Assembly: GCA_017893485.1 (NCBI GenBank)
Contig: JACEHZ010000372.1
Location: 1,978,001 to 2,042,000 of the forward strand
Length of the DNA stretch: 64,000 bases
Direction of reading: 5' to 3'
Origin: Hemerocallis citrina
Taxonomy: Eukaryota; Streptophyta; Magnoliopsida; Asparagales; Asphodelaceae
The notes beneath the pieces are model-generated. The model saw only the letters and a list, made by a program, of their open reading frames with translations. It was not told where the DNA came from and did not search any database. The first letter of the stretch is position 1. Every line of letters starts with the position of its first letter. The position numbers and the translations under genes are program-made. This document shows, in pieces, positions 32,939 to 46,006 of the stretch.

Positions 32939-35900
32939 ATGCACGGAAGGAGATCACTTCGTCCAGAGCTATTACCAATTGACGCAGAAACAGAACGCAC
33001 TTTGCACATGTTAGGTCGACTGATTGCGACCAACCAGTCGACTGCTGCACGAACCCAGTCGACTGCTCAGAGACCCCAGTCACAAGCAGTCATGGCAGAA
33101 GAAATACCCAATCGCGTACCAATGCAGGATAAATTTACGCCTAAGAACATTGAACAACCCTCCTGCATTGCTTATCAACCAAATGTCACAGGGAACATGC
33201 ATCTATCTCCTCAGTTACTTAGTATGGTTCCACATTTTAGTGGCAGACCTGATGAAGAGCCTCATCTCCATTTACAAGATTTTTTCGATCTCTGCAGGAC
33301 ACAAAGTGTTCAAGGGCTCACCCCTGAGCAAATCAGGTTAATATTGTTTCCTTTTTCCTTAAAACTTAACGCTAAACTATGGTATAATTCTTTGGAACCA
33401 GGATCAATAAACTCATGGGAGCAATTGGCGACAAAGTTCTTAAAAGAATTCTTTCCAGCCCAAAAGACCAAACAGCTGAAAAGGGAGATTCAACTCTTCC
33501 AACAAAAGGATGGAGACTTATTTTTCGAAGCATGGAAAGATTTCAAGAACAAACTTCTCAAGTGTCCAACACACAATATGCCTAAAGATGATCAGGTACA
33601 AGCTTTTTATGAAGGTTTAAATGATACTAATAAGGCAATTGTGGATTCAGCTTGCAACGGAATCTTGATGAGGAAAAGCGGCGAAGAGGCCATAGAACTA
33701 TTTGAAGAACTCAGCGAGAATTCATAACAATTCTCAACAAGGAGGGGCCCTTCGAAAAAACAGGGAGTTTATGAAATTTCTAGTAACAATAACATTCAAT
33801 TGGAAATGATAAACATGAATAAGAAAATTGATATGCTTGTTAATGCAATGTCTATGATGGGTGGAGTTAAAAATCAAACAAATGAAATTTGTGCAATTTG
33901 TTCTCATGTAGATCACACCACTGATACTTGTCCCATGTCTTCTTTCACAGATCAGGAGCATGCAAACTATGTAGGTCGAGGAGTTTTTCCACCAAAGAAC
34001 AACCCATTCTCGAACACATACAACCCAGGGTGGAGGAACCATCCAAACTTCTCATGGAGCAATAATCAGAATAATCAAGGGACTCAATTCACACAAGGAC
34101 ATGCACGGAACTTCCAAATGGGAAGTGGGATGGATAGGCCAGTACAAGAACCGAAGAAGTTGGATTTTGAATCCACCGTTCTTCAATTGCTCCAACAACA
34201 ACATCAAACAAGCAACCAACAAGGGCAAGCAATTCAAAAGTTGGAAACACAGATTGGCCAAATTGCTAAAGAATTAAGCGAGCGAAAGGCAGGGGAACTT
34301 CCATCACAAACTATACCAAACCCTGGAGGCCAAGAACAGCTCAAGGCAGTCACAACATTAAGAAGTGGTAAGATAATTGACAACAAAGTTGGAACACACA
34401 CCGAAGAAAAAGAAGAACAACCATCAAAAGTTGTGGGGTCCAACAAGGTAAGTGAAAAAGAAAGAACAGTTTTGCCACTATTCCCTCAAAGGTTAGTCAA
34501 ACAAAAGAAAGATCAACATTTATTTGACATCTTTGAAACTCTCAGAAAGATAGAAATTAATATCCCCCTACTTGATGCTATTAAACAAATTCCTTCTTAT
34601 GCTAAATTTTTGAAAGAATGTTGTACTCACAAAAGAACATTTCAGGTTAGGGAGGATGTGGCCTTGACAGAAGAAGTGAGCGCTGTCTTACTAAGAAAAC
34701 TGCCTCCTAAATTAAAAGACCCAGGTAGTTTTACCATTCCATGCAGGATTGGCGAGCACTTCTTTGAGAAAGCACTGTTAGACTTGGGGGCAAGCATCAA
34801 TCTTCTCCCATACACTGTCTATGAAAAGTTAGGATTGGGGGAACTCCAACCAACATCCATCACGTTACAATTGGCAGATCGCAGTATCAAAAGACCTGGA
34901 GGTATTTTGGAAGATGTCCTAGTGCAGGTAAACGCTTTCATTTTGCCTGCTGATTTTGTTGTGTTAGACATGGAGGAATCTTCAATGCCATCTTCTCTAC
35001 CAATCATTTTAGGTAGGCCCTTTATGAGTACGGCTGATATAAAAATTTGTGTTAAAAAGGGTACCATAAGCATGAAAATAAATGGAGAGAAGGTTGAATT
35101 TAAAATGTTTGATACACTAAAATTTCCACATGATGATCATGAATGCTATAATGTTGATGTGGTGCAGGATATTGTTGATCAAACATTTCAGGTACATAGC
35201 GTTGAACCATTACAGGCCATAATTACACAATCTCTAACTTTATCTAATAATGAACAGGAATCTGATGACTGGGAGATTGCAGAGACAATACATCACCTTG
35301 ACACTTCACAGTCACACTCAGGTAAGTTTGCACCAGCATTTGAACAATTGGTGACTGATGAACTTTTTGTTTCTGCAGGTAAGTCGACTGGTGCACTGGA
35401 TAAGTCGACTGTTGAAGGGGATCAGTCGACTGTCCAGACTGCTACCAAGGACCAGTCGACTGCACCAAGACTTACAGACCCAGAACTTAAGCAGCTGCCC
35501 GACCATTTGAAGCACGCATATTTGGGCGAGAACCAGACACTACCAGTGATAATTGCTGCGAACCTGAGTGCACAGGAAGAAGATAAGCTGCTGAGGGTAC
35601 TACGAGAACACAAGAGTGCAATAGGATGGACCATTGCAGACATCAAGGGAATAAGTCCATCCAAATGCATGCATCGAATACTCCTTGAAAACAACGCAAA
35701 ACCAAGCAGGGAGGTACAGAGAAGGCTTAACCCAAACATGAAGGAAGTGGTAAGAGCAGAAATTCTGAAGCTACTAGATGTTGGCATCATCTACCCCATC
35801 TCAGATAGCAAATGGGTAAGTCCTATACATGTTGTGCCTAAGAAAAGTGGAGTCACAGTGGTGACAAATGAAGAGAATGAGCTTATCCCTACTAGAGTGA

Positions 35901-38440
35901 CCACAGGTTGGAGGGTATGCATTGATTATAGGAAACTGAACAATGAAACCAGGAAAGATCACTTCCCTCTTCCTTTTATTGATCAAATATTAGAAAGATT
36001 AGCAGGATATAGTCATTATTGTTTCTTAGATGGGTATAGTGGCTATAATCAAATTGCTATTGCCCCAGAAGATCAAGAAAAAACCACTTTTACATGTCCT
36101 TTTGGTACTTTTGCATACAGGAGGATGCCCTTTGGATTGTGCAATGCTCCAGCTACATTTCAAAGATGCATGATGAGTATATTTTCAGACATGGTGGAAA
36201 GATTCATTGAGGTATTTATGGATGACTTTAGTGTTTTTGGATCTTGTTTTGATGAATGCCTTAACCATTTGCAGCTTGTGCTTAAAAGATGTGAAGAATG
36301 CAATTTAGTGCTGAATTGGGAAAAGTGCCATTTCATGGTACAACAAGGTATCGTGTTGGGACATGTGGTGTCAAAAAGAGGCATAGAGGTAGACAAAGCA
36401 AAAATCGATATAATATCAAAACTACCCCCTCCCACTACAGTTAAGGGTGTTAGGAGTTTTCTAGGACATGCAGGGTTCTATAGAAGATTCATAAAAGATT
36501 TCTCAAAAATCTCCAAACCCCTTTGTGACTTGTTGGCTAAGGATGTTGAGTTTGTATGGACAGAAGAGTGCACAAATGCTTTTGTTACATTAAAAAATCT
36601 TCTCATTTCTGCACCTATTGTCATGGCACCAGATTGGAGCCATCCTTTCGAGCTCATGTGTGATGCAAGTGATTATGCTTTAGGGGCTGTTTTAGGTCAA
36701 CGAATCAATAAGAAACCTCATGTTATCTACTATGCTTCTCGAACTTTAAATGATGCACAGCTAAATTATTCCACTACTGAAAAAGAAATGTTGGCTGTTA
36801 TTTTTGCTGTAGAGAAGTTTAGATCATATTTAATTGGTTCTAAAGTTATTGTTTTTACTGACCATGCTGCCTTAAGATATTTGTTTGCTAAAAAGGATGC
36901 TAAGCCTAGGTTGATCAGATGGGTGCTGTTGCTTCAAGAATTCGATCTTGAGATTAGAGATAAAAAAGGAAGCGACAATGTTGTTGCAGATCACATGTCC
37001 AGGCTACTGCAGGAGGAAGAACGAATTGTGCCGCCACTTAATGAGACTTTCCCAGATGAACATCTCTTTAAAATAAATTCATCCTCGGGACAGTCGACTG
37101 GTACCAGGACCAGTCGACTGGTATCTTACTGCTCAAATTTTCCATGGTTTGCTGACATTGTAAATTATCTAACCGCTCATGTTTTCCCTCCAGGTATGAC
37201 AAGTCAGGAAAGAAAGAGACTGGTGGCTATGTGCAAGCACTACTACTGGGATGATCCTTATTTGTTCAAATTTTGCCCTGATCAAATTATAAGAAGATGT
37301 GTGGCAGAAGAGGAGCAATTGAGTATTCTACAACATTGCCACCAATATGCATGTGGAGGACATTTTGGACCGAAAAGAACAGCACTTAAGGTACTGCAAT
37401 CTGGATTTTATTGGCCTAAAGTATTCAAAGATGCCTTTTCTTTTTGCAGGACTTGTGACAAATGCCAAAGGACAGGCAGCATCTCTTCTAGAAATCAAAT
37501 GCCACTGCAAAACATCCAAGTGATCGAGCTTTTTGACGTTTGGGGAATCGACTTCATGGGTCCATTTCCTAACTCATTTGGTTATTTATATATACTTGTT
37601 GGTGTGGATTATGTGTCTAAATGGGTCGAGGCTGTCCCCTCACGAACTAATGATCACAAAGTTGTTGTCAAGTTTTTGCAGGAAAACATTTTCACTAGGT
37701 TTGGTACACCTTGAGCAATAATAAGTGATGGAGGAAGCCACTTCAATAACTTTCCATTTGCTTCTTTGATGAAGAAGTATGGTATTACACATAGAGTGGG
37801 CACCCCATATCATCCACAAACTAGTGGGCAAGTGGAGATTAGCAACAGAGAAATCAAGAGCATTTTGGAGAAGATAGTCAACACAAGGAGGAAGGATTGG
37901 TCGCTGCGCTTGAATGATGCATTATGGGCCTACCGAACAGCATACAAAACACCCATTGGCATGTCACCATACCGTTTGGTGTTTGGAAAAGCCTGTCATC
38001 TTCCCGTGGAGTTGGAGCACAAAGCATATTGGGCCATCAAAAGGTTCAATTTCGATATGAATCAAGCAGGTGACAAAAGAAGACTACAACTAAATGAGCT
38101 TGAAGAGTTGAGGCACGACGCTTATGAAAATGCAAAATTATACAAGAAAAGAACCAAGTTGTACCATGACAAACAGTTAGCAAGGAAGGAGTTTTATGAA
38201 GGGCAGAAGGTATTGATATACAACTCAAGATTGAGACTTTTTCCAGGCAAGCTTATGTCAAGATGGTATGGGCCATATACTGTAACAAGAGTCTTTCCAC
38301 ATGGAGCGTTGGAGGTTCATAGCAAGAAAAAGAATCAAACATTTAAGGTGAACGGGAATAGAGCGAAGCCATACATAGAGATAAACATAGAACCGCAAGA
38401 GGAAGATGTGAATCTTCAAACCGTTCAATACATGGCATGA
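32939..38440 (+). pseudogene. gag-pol: Athila 2 Gag-Pol polyprotein, 1834 codons, two stops
   Basis: One continuous frame from ATG 32939 to TGA 38438, broken only by TAA at 33725 and TGA at 37712; both are single C-to-T changes. Order: Gag (about residues 45-260), knuckle [14 protein letters not shown] (about 320), Gln-rich coiled segment (about 400-440), protease with DLGAS (about 618), RT with VCIDYRKLN and catalytic FMDDFSVF (about 990-1100), RNase H with [15 protein letters not shown] and a TDHAALRYL segment (about 1240-1310), integrase zinc domain ([12 protein letters not shown]...CDKC, about 1465-1515), core with [17 protein letters not shown] and the Glu in [14 protein letters not shown], and C-terminal [23 protein letters not shown] replaces DTGAS, as is usual in Athila. 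Confidence 0.93.
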
Positions 38441-38888
38441 CCTCATCAAGTCTAGCTGAAGACAGAAAACACAGCGCTTATTGGGAGGCAACCCAATTTT
38501 TCAGGGGAGTATTTACACTTTCCCTTTATTTTCTTTCAGTTATTCATTATTATTTTTCTTTGAGTTATTATTTATTTTTCTCTCCTTACTAGATGTGACA
38601 TATGCCTATTTTTAAATTTTCTTTCGAACATTGAGGACAATGTTCCATCTAAGTTTGGGGGAATTAGAGTCTTTTGAATTTTTTGAATTTTTTAGGATAA
38701 ACAATTTCTTATAAAGTAAGAAGAAGGATACCTATTTACTTTAGGATTGTTGAGTTTCATAACTTCCATACAAAGTTATATGAGTCATGCAATTATACAT
38801 AAAAAAAACAAATGTGATGCTTTTTCTGTTTATTATTCCCTTTAGATCTAGTCCTAAATTGAGTTTAAGTAAATAGAGTAACAAAAAA

Positions 38889-38968
<80 letters not shown>

Positions 38969-39513
38969 CTATATACTTGAATAAAGTCAATCTACTCCAA
39001 TGTTTTGAGTGCTTAGTAACTAGGGGTATTCATCACCAATGTTTACCTTTACGTCAAACGGCAACTTGAAATATGAGTATGCAAAGCACCCTAGAGTTTG
39101 TGACTTGCTGAGTAACCGGGTGGATTCATCACAAATGTTTCGCATTCGCGTAAAAAGGCAAGTGACAGCTTTAGAGAAGCGACTAGTAAAAAAAAAAAAA
39201 AAAAAAAAAAGAGAGACTCTAGTTTGCTACTCGGTTTGTAGTAGAGAAAAGGGGATAATCACAGCTCGAGTAATCGCATACTATAACTATAATTAATTGC
39301 ATGACAAGTATGGTTGAGTTTGGAGTTATGAATAAACAATTGCACTAGAGAAAGTGGGTATGTTTAATTTTACTTTATCTGAAATTGTTTATACCTTTCT
39401 ATGTTGATACCCACATAATAAGAACTCTTGGTGATTAAGGCTGTCATTATTTTCCCTTTGTTCATAATTCTAGTTTGCTTGAGGACAAGCAAAAATCTAA
39501 GTTTGGGGGTATT
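38441..39513 (+). other. Athila 2 3' non-coding region, (TA)n, poly-A and polypurine tract
   Basis: It begins with the conserved GGGAGGCAACCCAAT string, contains (TA)n 38894-38967 and a 22-base A run near 39188, and ends with AAGTTTGGGGGTATT before the 3' LTR. Same layout as in Athila 1 and 3. No env-like ORF; the small frame at 39039-39296 is not supported. Confidence 0.75.
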
Positions 39514-41209
39514 TGATGAACACATTATTATTCACATTTAGAGGCAATAATCTTAATGAAATTAGACATGTAAAAGCTCTATATGTGGTATTTCACTCTT
39601 ATTTTCTCTTTTCAATAGGAAATAACCAAAAGCAGCAAAACGAAGCAGATTCCAGACGGATACAGACTGAGAAATAATATACAGGGAACTGCAGAAGCAA
39701 CAGTCGATTGGTTCTCCACAACAGGCGACTGGACAGAGAGCTCAAACTTACACAGATGTCTCATCACAGTCGACTTACTCTCAAGGACAGTCGACTAATC
39801 TGATCAATTATGAAATCTTCAGAAGTCTCGACTTAGTCGACTGGTTCTAAGACAAGTCGACTGATCTGCGGCGGAGTAAACAGATAAGATATTCGAAGAT
39901 ACACCTGCATCTAATTTCGAATCTATGTGGATCCAGATTTTATACGAAGAATCAAATCTAAAGACAGGGTATTTTCAAGAGCACGTGGTTAACAGATAAG
40001 GAAGGAAAGAAGAAAAGAGAAAGATATAAATCACCAAATCAAATAAAGAAGGACTTTCCTGAAAAAGTGCAAAACCCTAATTCTCAGCCGTGTTCTATAA
40101 ATATCAGAAAAGAAGCATCAACAGGGCTCTCTCGGGGTTGTCTCTCTTCAATATTCCAAAACTACCGAATCACAAGAGTTTCTGCGCATTCAAGTCATCA
40201 ACAAGGCCTTATTCTATCAGCATCGAGGAAGGAGAGAGGAGATCCAGTATTCGAAGGCAGTCGACTGTGTGACAGCCAGTCGACCTTATTGCCGGAGTTC
40301 ATTAGTTTATTTCTTCTCTTTCTATTCTTTTATGTTTATCATGTATTCGAACTTGTTGATTAATAAAACTATTATTATGTGGAACTAAAATTTCATAGTT
40401 GGGTAGATTGAAGCCGTAGTTATGTAGTACTATGTTCTTCTGAATTCTTCTATTTACTTATTGATTGAATCTGATTGAATTGATATAGGTTTGTGATAAC
40501 CAAACTTGTTCTCGAAGCCTGAGAGCAGTCGACTGAGGTGAGAGCCAGTCGACTGACAAACAGAGCTTGAGAATATCAAGTTTGTGTTACCATTTATCTG
40601 AATCTGTTATATGAGCATATTGAGACGACCCGTATCTCGTGCCCGTAATTGTAACAAAGGGATCTTTAGGGGTTCCTGGTTCAATCAACTTAAGGGATCT
40701 AGATCTGATACCAATTTCTAGGACCTTGAGTGTTTGTTCGTTTCCACTGATCTTATGTTTTCCTTAAACACAACTTAGTAGATACCATGCTAAGGACTTA
40801 ATGAAAGAAACGAATTAGAGTAGATACCATGCCTAATTCTTGGCCTAGGGAAACAGTACTTTAAGGAGTAGATACCATGCCCTTAAAGTGAACAAACATG
40901 AGTAATACGAAGAAGTTCAGAAGGTGACTTAGCATTACTGACTATTGGTGGAGATCTAAACCCAACTATTTCATAAATATTTGTGATTCACATTTCTTAA
41001 CTTAGTTTAATCTTTTCATTTCTTTTAGACTTCCAAAACAACTCTTTATGATTTTTATTACTTTCTATTGACTAGTTAGTTAAAGTCTACAATCTCTGTG
41101 GGATCGACCCTTGCTATTGCTACGCTTTTCTAACGATTCGTGCACTTGCGAGGTTTATAATTTGTGTCTAGTTTTATCTATATATTTAGGTAGCTAGATT
41201 AGCACAACA
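39514..41209 (+). repeat. 3' LTR of Athila 2
   Basis: 1696 bp, near-identical to 31113-32808, including all five motif pairs apart from one C-to-T change (AGTCGATTGG at 39702). Confidence 0.93.
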
Positions 41210-41214
41210 GGCCC

Positions 41215-42744
41215 ATGATTTTTGGCTCAAATAGTAAACCCATTTAGTTTAATTCTCTTTTAATTATGATGACTTGTAGTGTGGACTCAATTAATAAATT
41301 AGTGCATGAACAAATTTAAGAATGGGGACACTAGGATGGCACGTGCATGCAATATGGTGTGCATCACACACTTTTTGGGGCCGGTTTTGATCCAAGAGAG
41401 AGGGAGAGATGGGAGTAGTAGTGAGGTAGTTTCTCATGTCATGGGTGGTTATGGCAACTTCCAAACTCATCATAGCCTTTAATCCCTAACTAGTTGATCT
41501 AATCCTAGCCATTCAATCCACCCAAAATTATGTATAAATACCCCATAGTTTCTTCTCATCTTAGTACATTAGCAAATTTATTAAAAAGAGAAAAGAATTA
41601 GAGTGAGAAAAGATTGAGAGTTTGGGGAGAAAAAGATTGAGGAAATTCTTGTGTGAGTGTTCATCCAAGAGAAGGTCGGGAATCACACTAGGAGAGGTTC
41701 GGTTTTGCTACACCTAGGAGGAGAAGGATCATTTCGTGCATTCTAAAGGATTTTCTAGGAGCTTTCTATTTCGTGTTTCTTCAAAAAGATGGGTGTTTCT
41801 TCAAAAAGATGGGTGTTTCTCATGACTTCTAATTTAGATACCATGCTAGGTCTTGTGCTAATTATGCAAGAATAAATGAGTGAAAGTATTGCTCCTTGTT
41901 AATACGATGATTAAAGTGAAAATGGAACACAAGTGAAATTGTATAAAATGAATGGGTGAACTTAATGGAATGATATGATTAATGTTATGTTATTCTTGAT
42001 TTTTATCTAGCATGCTAAATTGGAATAAATGTTTATCTCTGTAGAAAAATGATGATTAAGGGGGAAATACTTTTTTTGAAGTCATGGTTGTGTGGAAAAT
42101 ACTAGTAGTAAGAATCCCTACATTATTTAGTAAACTATGCATGTTGCGAGGGTAGTCAAATAAAGTTGCATGTTAATTTCGAGAGATGAACATATTGTAG
42201 TATAAACTAAAATGTTGTGTATTAATCGAAAGGAAAGAAGAAACGATTCTATATTTCAAGTTTTGTTACTAATCAGTCGACCGAATAGGTATAGTTAGTC
42301 GACTGACCTGGTTATTGAATTCTTCGAGTTAAAACCCTGTAGAACAGCCGACTGATCTGAGTAACAGTTGACTGCCCTGAATCCTTCGAGTAGTAATTCT
42401 TTTCTTTGAACAGCCGACTGACCAAGTTTAGCAGTCGACTGTCCCGACCATTTTTCTTGAGTCTTTCAAATTCTTAATGAACAGTCGACTGACTATGTTT
42501 TGAGAGTCGACTGTCCAGATTATTTTGAAGTCTCAGATTTTTTTCTGTCTCGTGATAAAAATGAATATATATATATTGTTTGAAAGAGATTTGATGGAGA
42601 TTGGAGGTGACGGATTAGAAAAGTGAATTTTATTTACCTTTGCATGAATCATATATGAAGTGAAGTGAAATATTCTGCTGAATTTATGAAAAGTTTTATG
42701 ACTATGAATACTATGAACATGAAAAAGGAAAGTCTGATGTAATC
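41215..42744 (+). repeat. Tekay 3' LTR, second segment, truncated
   Basis: Continues the LTR after the Athila 2 insertion and matches 5027 to about 6529. It stops at GATGTAATC. A 22-bp tandem duplication (GGTGTTTCTTCAAAAAGATG) near 41790-41820 is absent from the 5' LTR. The last roughly 1.1 kb of the LTR are missing; the neighbour from 42745 is a broken Tat antisense gene. Confidence 0.87.
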
Positions 42745-44201
42745 CTTCAGAGTCTGTATCGGATCAACCGGATGACGATGGCCGAGCCTCGCTACTACTT
42801 GTCACCCCGGAGAGGCGTTAAGCTCATAGAGAATCCGGATTCGATAAAAGGTTGGAAGGAGAAGGTTTTTCTGTTGAAGGGGCCCTCGAGGCTGGACTTC
42901 CCGACTCGGTGGAAGGAAGAGGTGCCAAAGTTTGCAAGAGCCGACCCGGTGCTGACTGCGGCCGAGGAGGAGGTGGCGGCGAAGCTCATTGCTCTCCCAA
43001 TGTTAAGCTGGAGAGAAATGACTGAGGAGGTGCTGCACGGGTTGGGCCTTAGTCCGATCGACCCGAGTATGCCCCTGACATCTCGCGGCATTTTTTTTTC
43101 TTTCTTTCCTGTGCGATCTTCTAACTTGTTGTTTTTTTGTTTTGTTGTTTGGAACAGAGGCGCCGAAGATGGACTTCATGGGAATGATGTCTGAGCGAGG
43201 CAAGGTCGCCGATGGTAGGAAGAGGAAGAAGCCGAGCGTCGGGCTTGCCTCCAGCCGTCCTTCCAAGGCCCCCTCGGTAGTTGCCGACCCTACCCCTGCT
43301 CCTCAGTCGCCATCTCCGTCGGTGGCCATCTTTGCAGACCCGTCTGCCCCGGCCAGTGAGGCCTTTTCGGTTTCAGCGGCGCTGGCGCTGCAGGCCCCGC
43401 CTCTGATGCCTCAGGCCGAGCAGATCTTAACCGAGGCCCATAAGAAGCTGTTCGTCCCCGACTGGCAGGTGAAGAACCACAACGACTTTCTTGGTGATTC
43501 GCAGATGTGCATGCAGGCCGTCAAGCATCTCGCGACCCCAAAGGACTGAGCTGCTCTGAAGGCGGGGACGATCGGGGACGATACCTTCGAGATCGCTCGC
43601 TCGCTCATGTCGGTAAGCATTTTTCTTTGAAAATTTCTTTAAGTCCATAACTCGGCTCTTACAACCACTTAACGCTCATTCATTGCCGTCCACTTGTCAC
43701 TTCGGCCACCTTGTTCAGGAGTTCGCCGAGCAAGAGAAGGAGCTGAAAGCCCTCTGTGACAAGGACAGGGCAGAGAAGGCAAGGGCGGTGAAGCAGCTCG
43801 AGGCCGAGCAGTGCCGCTCGGAAGGCTTGGAGGTTCGAGTTGCCGATCTTGAGACGGCCCTGGAGTGAGCGAAGGAGCAGCTTGTCGTAGAGGTTGCCAA
43901 GGTTGCTAAGGCTGCCGAGGAGTTGTCCGCATCGGCGAAGGCCCTGGAGGCGGCGAGGGCGGAGAGGGACGCCATGGCAGAGGTGGCCAGGAAGGAGGTT
44001 GAGGCCGAGGTGAAGAAGCACATGGCTAGGAACATGGAGCTGTCCTATGCGAGAGCGCTTGACCACGTCGAGGCTCGTGTCCCCGGCTTCGAAAGAGTGG
44101 GATATTGCCTGTGGCCTAGCGAAGAGGTGGAGGGCAGAGAGCAGGAAGGAGAAGAGGAGGAGGTTCCTGCCGTCTCCGAGACTGTGGCGGTCGACCCCTA
44201 A
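42745..44201 (+). pseudogene. Tat 2 antisense gene, three exons, 5' truncated
   Basis: Homologue of 18107-20355. Exon 1 remnant 42745-43066 contains YYLSPRRGVKLIENPDSIKG (the C-terminal half of the putative gypsy-type transposon domain). Exon 2 43158-43612 has a basic GRKRKKP and a Pro/Ala-rich stretch. Exon 3 43719-44201 is a long coiled coil with an acidic end. Introns start GTATGC/GTAAGC and end AACAG/TTCAG, with phases 1 and 0 as in Tat 1. Stops TGA at 43547 and 43866 are consistent with CGA decay. Antisense relative to gag-pol. Function unknown. Confidence 0.68.
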
Positions 44202-44445
44202 GCCGGGGCGACGGGGGGCGAGGGACCATCTGGCGAGGCGCCTGTGACCGAGCCGCCGCCCCAGGTGGATCCTTGATCTCCCCGTCTTTTGCATAAATCC
44301 CCTTCTCTTCTTTTTTTTCTTTTGTAAAGCCTTATAGCGGACTGGCCATCGCTTCTTTTTGATATGAATGAAAGATTTCTTTTTCGAATTTTTCCAAGTG
44401 TTTGGCTCGGAACCTGTCTTTCAATGAAATGCTTTGGTTTTTTAG

Positions 44446-45162
44446 ATCGTCGGACTCGGTTCGGATGCTGCAGTAGCTCAGCGGCGAACGGAATTATTTA
44501 AGCGATCACGCGAAGCTCATCTCAAGGGCGAGATCGAGTTAATTAGGAGGGTGTTATTCAACGCGGAGAAGACGAACAGCGAGTTATTGACTGAGATTCG
44601 TCACTTGCAGATAGTCGAGGGAGAACTCTCGACGAAGGAGGATGAGTTAACCTCGGCGCTGGCCAAGCGCGATGAGCTAGCATCGAAGGTTGAGCAGCTA
44701 AAGAGGGTTACGGTCGACAAAAGCATCGAAGTGACCAACCTTCGCCGAATCATAACTGACTGTGCCGGGGACGCAAGCTCGGCAAAACTTCCTCGGTTCA
44801 AGATGTCGGTGAAAGACGATACTTTGAAGGATAGGATCGTCGAACTTGAAGAGGAAGTCGCTCGCCTTAAACCTCAGCTCGTGAGGATTAACATCCGAAG
44901 CACTTCGTGCACCCGCGAGGAGAGTGAGAGGGGGATCTCTTTCTACGAACTTGCGACTCGTCCACCTATCGTTCGTCGGAGCCCGGCCGATGCTCAGAGT
45001 GGCGTGGCCATCTCGTCTAGCGAAGCCTCAGTTGGAGCCACTGTCAGAGGCAGTGCTGAGGAAGCGTCTCGGTTCATTGGTGTAGAGACGAGCTCGGAGG
45101 TGAAGCGGCGTTGCCCTCGTGTTTCTCTAAACCGGAACGTCCTTGTCCCGAAGAAGCATTGA
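44446..45162 (+). CDS. Tat 2 downstream antisense exon, coiled-coil protein
   Basis: A 3' splice site (GGTTTTTTAG) at 44445 opens a frame of 238 codons without interruption, to TGA at 45160. Residues about 30-150 are strongly helical/charged (ELLTEIRHLQIVEGELSTKE; LKDRIVELEEEVARLKPQL); the tail is Ser/Arg-rich. Same place and orientation as 17419-17910 in Tat 1. It may be a terminal exon of the antisense gene or a separate gene. AATAAA-like AATAAAAG lies at 45252. No family recognised. Confidence 0.5.
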   Translation: MVGLGSDAAVAQRRTELFKRSREAHLKGEIELIRRVLFNAEKTNSELLTEIRHLQIVEGELSTKEDELTSALAKRDELASKVEQLKRVTVDKSIEVTNLRRIITDCAGDASSAKLPRFKMSVKDDTLKDRIVELEEEVARLKPQLVRINIRSTSCTREESERGISFYELATRPPIVRRSPADAQSGVAISSSEASVGATVRGSAEEASRFIGVETSSEVKRRCPRVSLNRNVLVPKKH

Positions 45163-46006
45163 AAGAGTTGTATTATACTTTGGAATTTTTGTAGCACCTT
45201 GTTGTAATAGCTAGGGCTTGTAACTTGAATGTTTTTGTCCGTTGTATTCCTTAATAAAAGTTCTTTTTTTGGTGTTCGTGTGTTGCTTCCTGTTCGGCAA
45301 TTCCGAGCACGGATCTTGAGGTGCATTTTTCTCCACTTTGCAGTTCGGTAGATCGGTAGTACGAATTTCAGATCCGAGCTACGTGGCTCCATCTGGACGG
45401 TTGATCACGATCGTGGCACGAATCACGAGACAAGAGGCTCAAATTTCGAGAAAACGTTATCTTGTCGTTTTGTGGAGACGTGGCACGATCTGAGCCTTTT
45501 ATCATGTTCTAGCACGTTTTTTGAGATAATCTGACGGTGAAACTGGCTCGGCAGCATTTTTCTCCATATGTGGAGGTCGGTACCTCGTCCCTTCGGCTTG
45601 GTAGCTCGACCATAATGGAGCTCATCGAGGCGAGTTCATTGTGGTGAGCTCGACGAAGGAGGAAGGGTCGGAGCTCGACGAGGAAGGCGGTCGGCATATG
45701 GGAGAGGTGAAGAGCTCCGAAGCCTGGTGTTGTGCTCTCTGTTTTTGGAGATTTTTTGAAGAGGAGCTCCACTCCTAGGGGTGAAGAAGAGGTGCTAGGA
45801 AGATCCTCGTAAGAGCCATGGGAATACCCATTCTTTGAAGTGAGTGCAAGGAGCAGCTCTATGGAAGAGTTTTGAGCTCCGAACTCGCTTAGAAGAAGCC
45901 CGCTTTGGAGACGGGCGGAGTGAAGAGCTCGGCTCTAGAAGAGAGCCATTTGGGAGACGAGTTCGAGGAGCAACTCGAGGAGAGAGTGGTGAGCTCCGAA
46001 CTCATT
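45163..46006. other. Tat 2 spacer between antisense genes and tandem array
   Basis: Non-coding. The second half (from about 45600) contains many GAGCTCGA/GAGCTCC-type short repeats that look like older, diverged relatives of the 116-bp array. Confidence 0.5.

Larger units (their letters stand above)
31113..41209 (+). mobile_element. Athila element 2, nearly intact
   Basis: Flanked by GGCCC (31108-31112 and 41210-41214). Two LTRs of 1696 bp each, an Asp-tRNA primer site, a single gag-pol frame with only two stops, a long 3' region and a polypurine tract. I see about five LTR differences (for example at 31246 versus 39647, and 31687 versus 40092), so insertion is recent. It would supply RT and integrase functions for Athila 1 if its ancestor was active. 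No env-like gene. Confidence 0.93.

Noticed and set aside
33001..33070. CAGTCGACTG (contains a SalI site) as cloning linker or adapter contamination
   Set aside because: Sites are many, variable by single bases, regularly spaced, embedded in coding sequence and shared by both LTRs of each element; adapters would not show this.
38441..39513. env-like gene after Athila pol
   Set aside because: Some Athila elements carry one, but no long frame or membrane segment exists here in any of the three copies.
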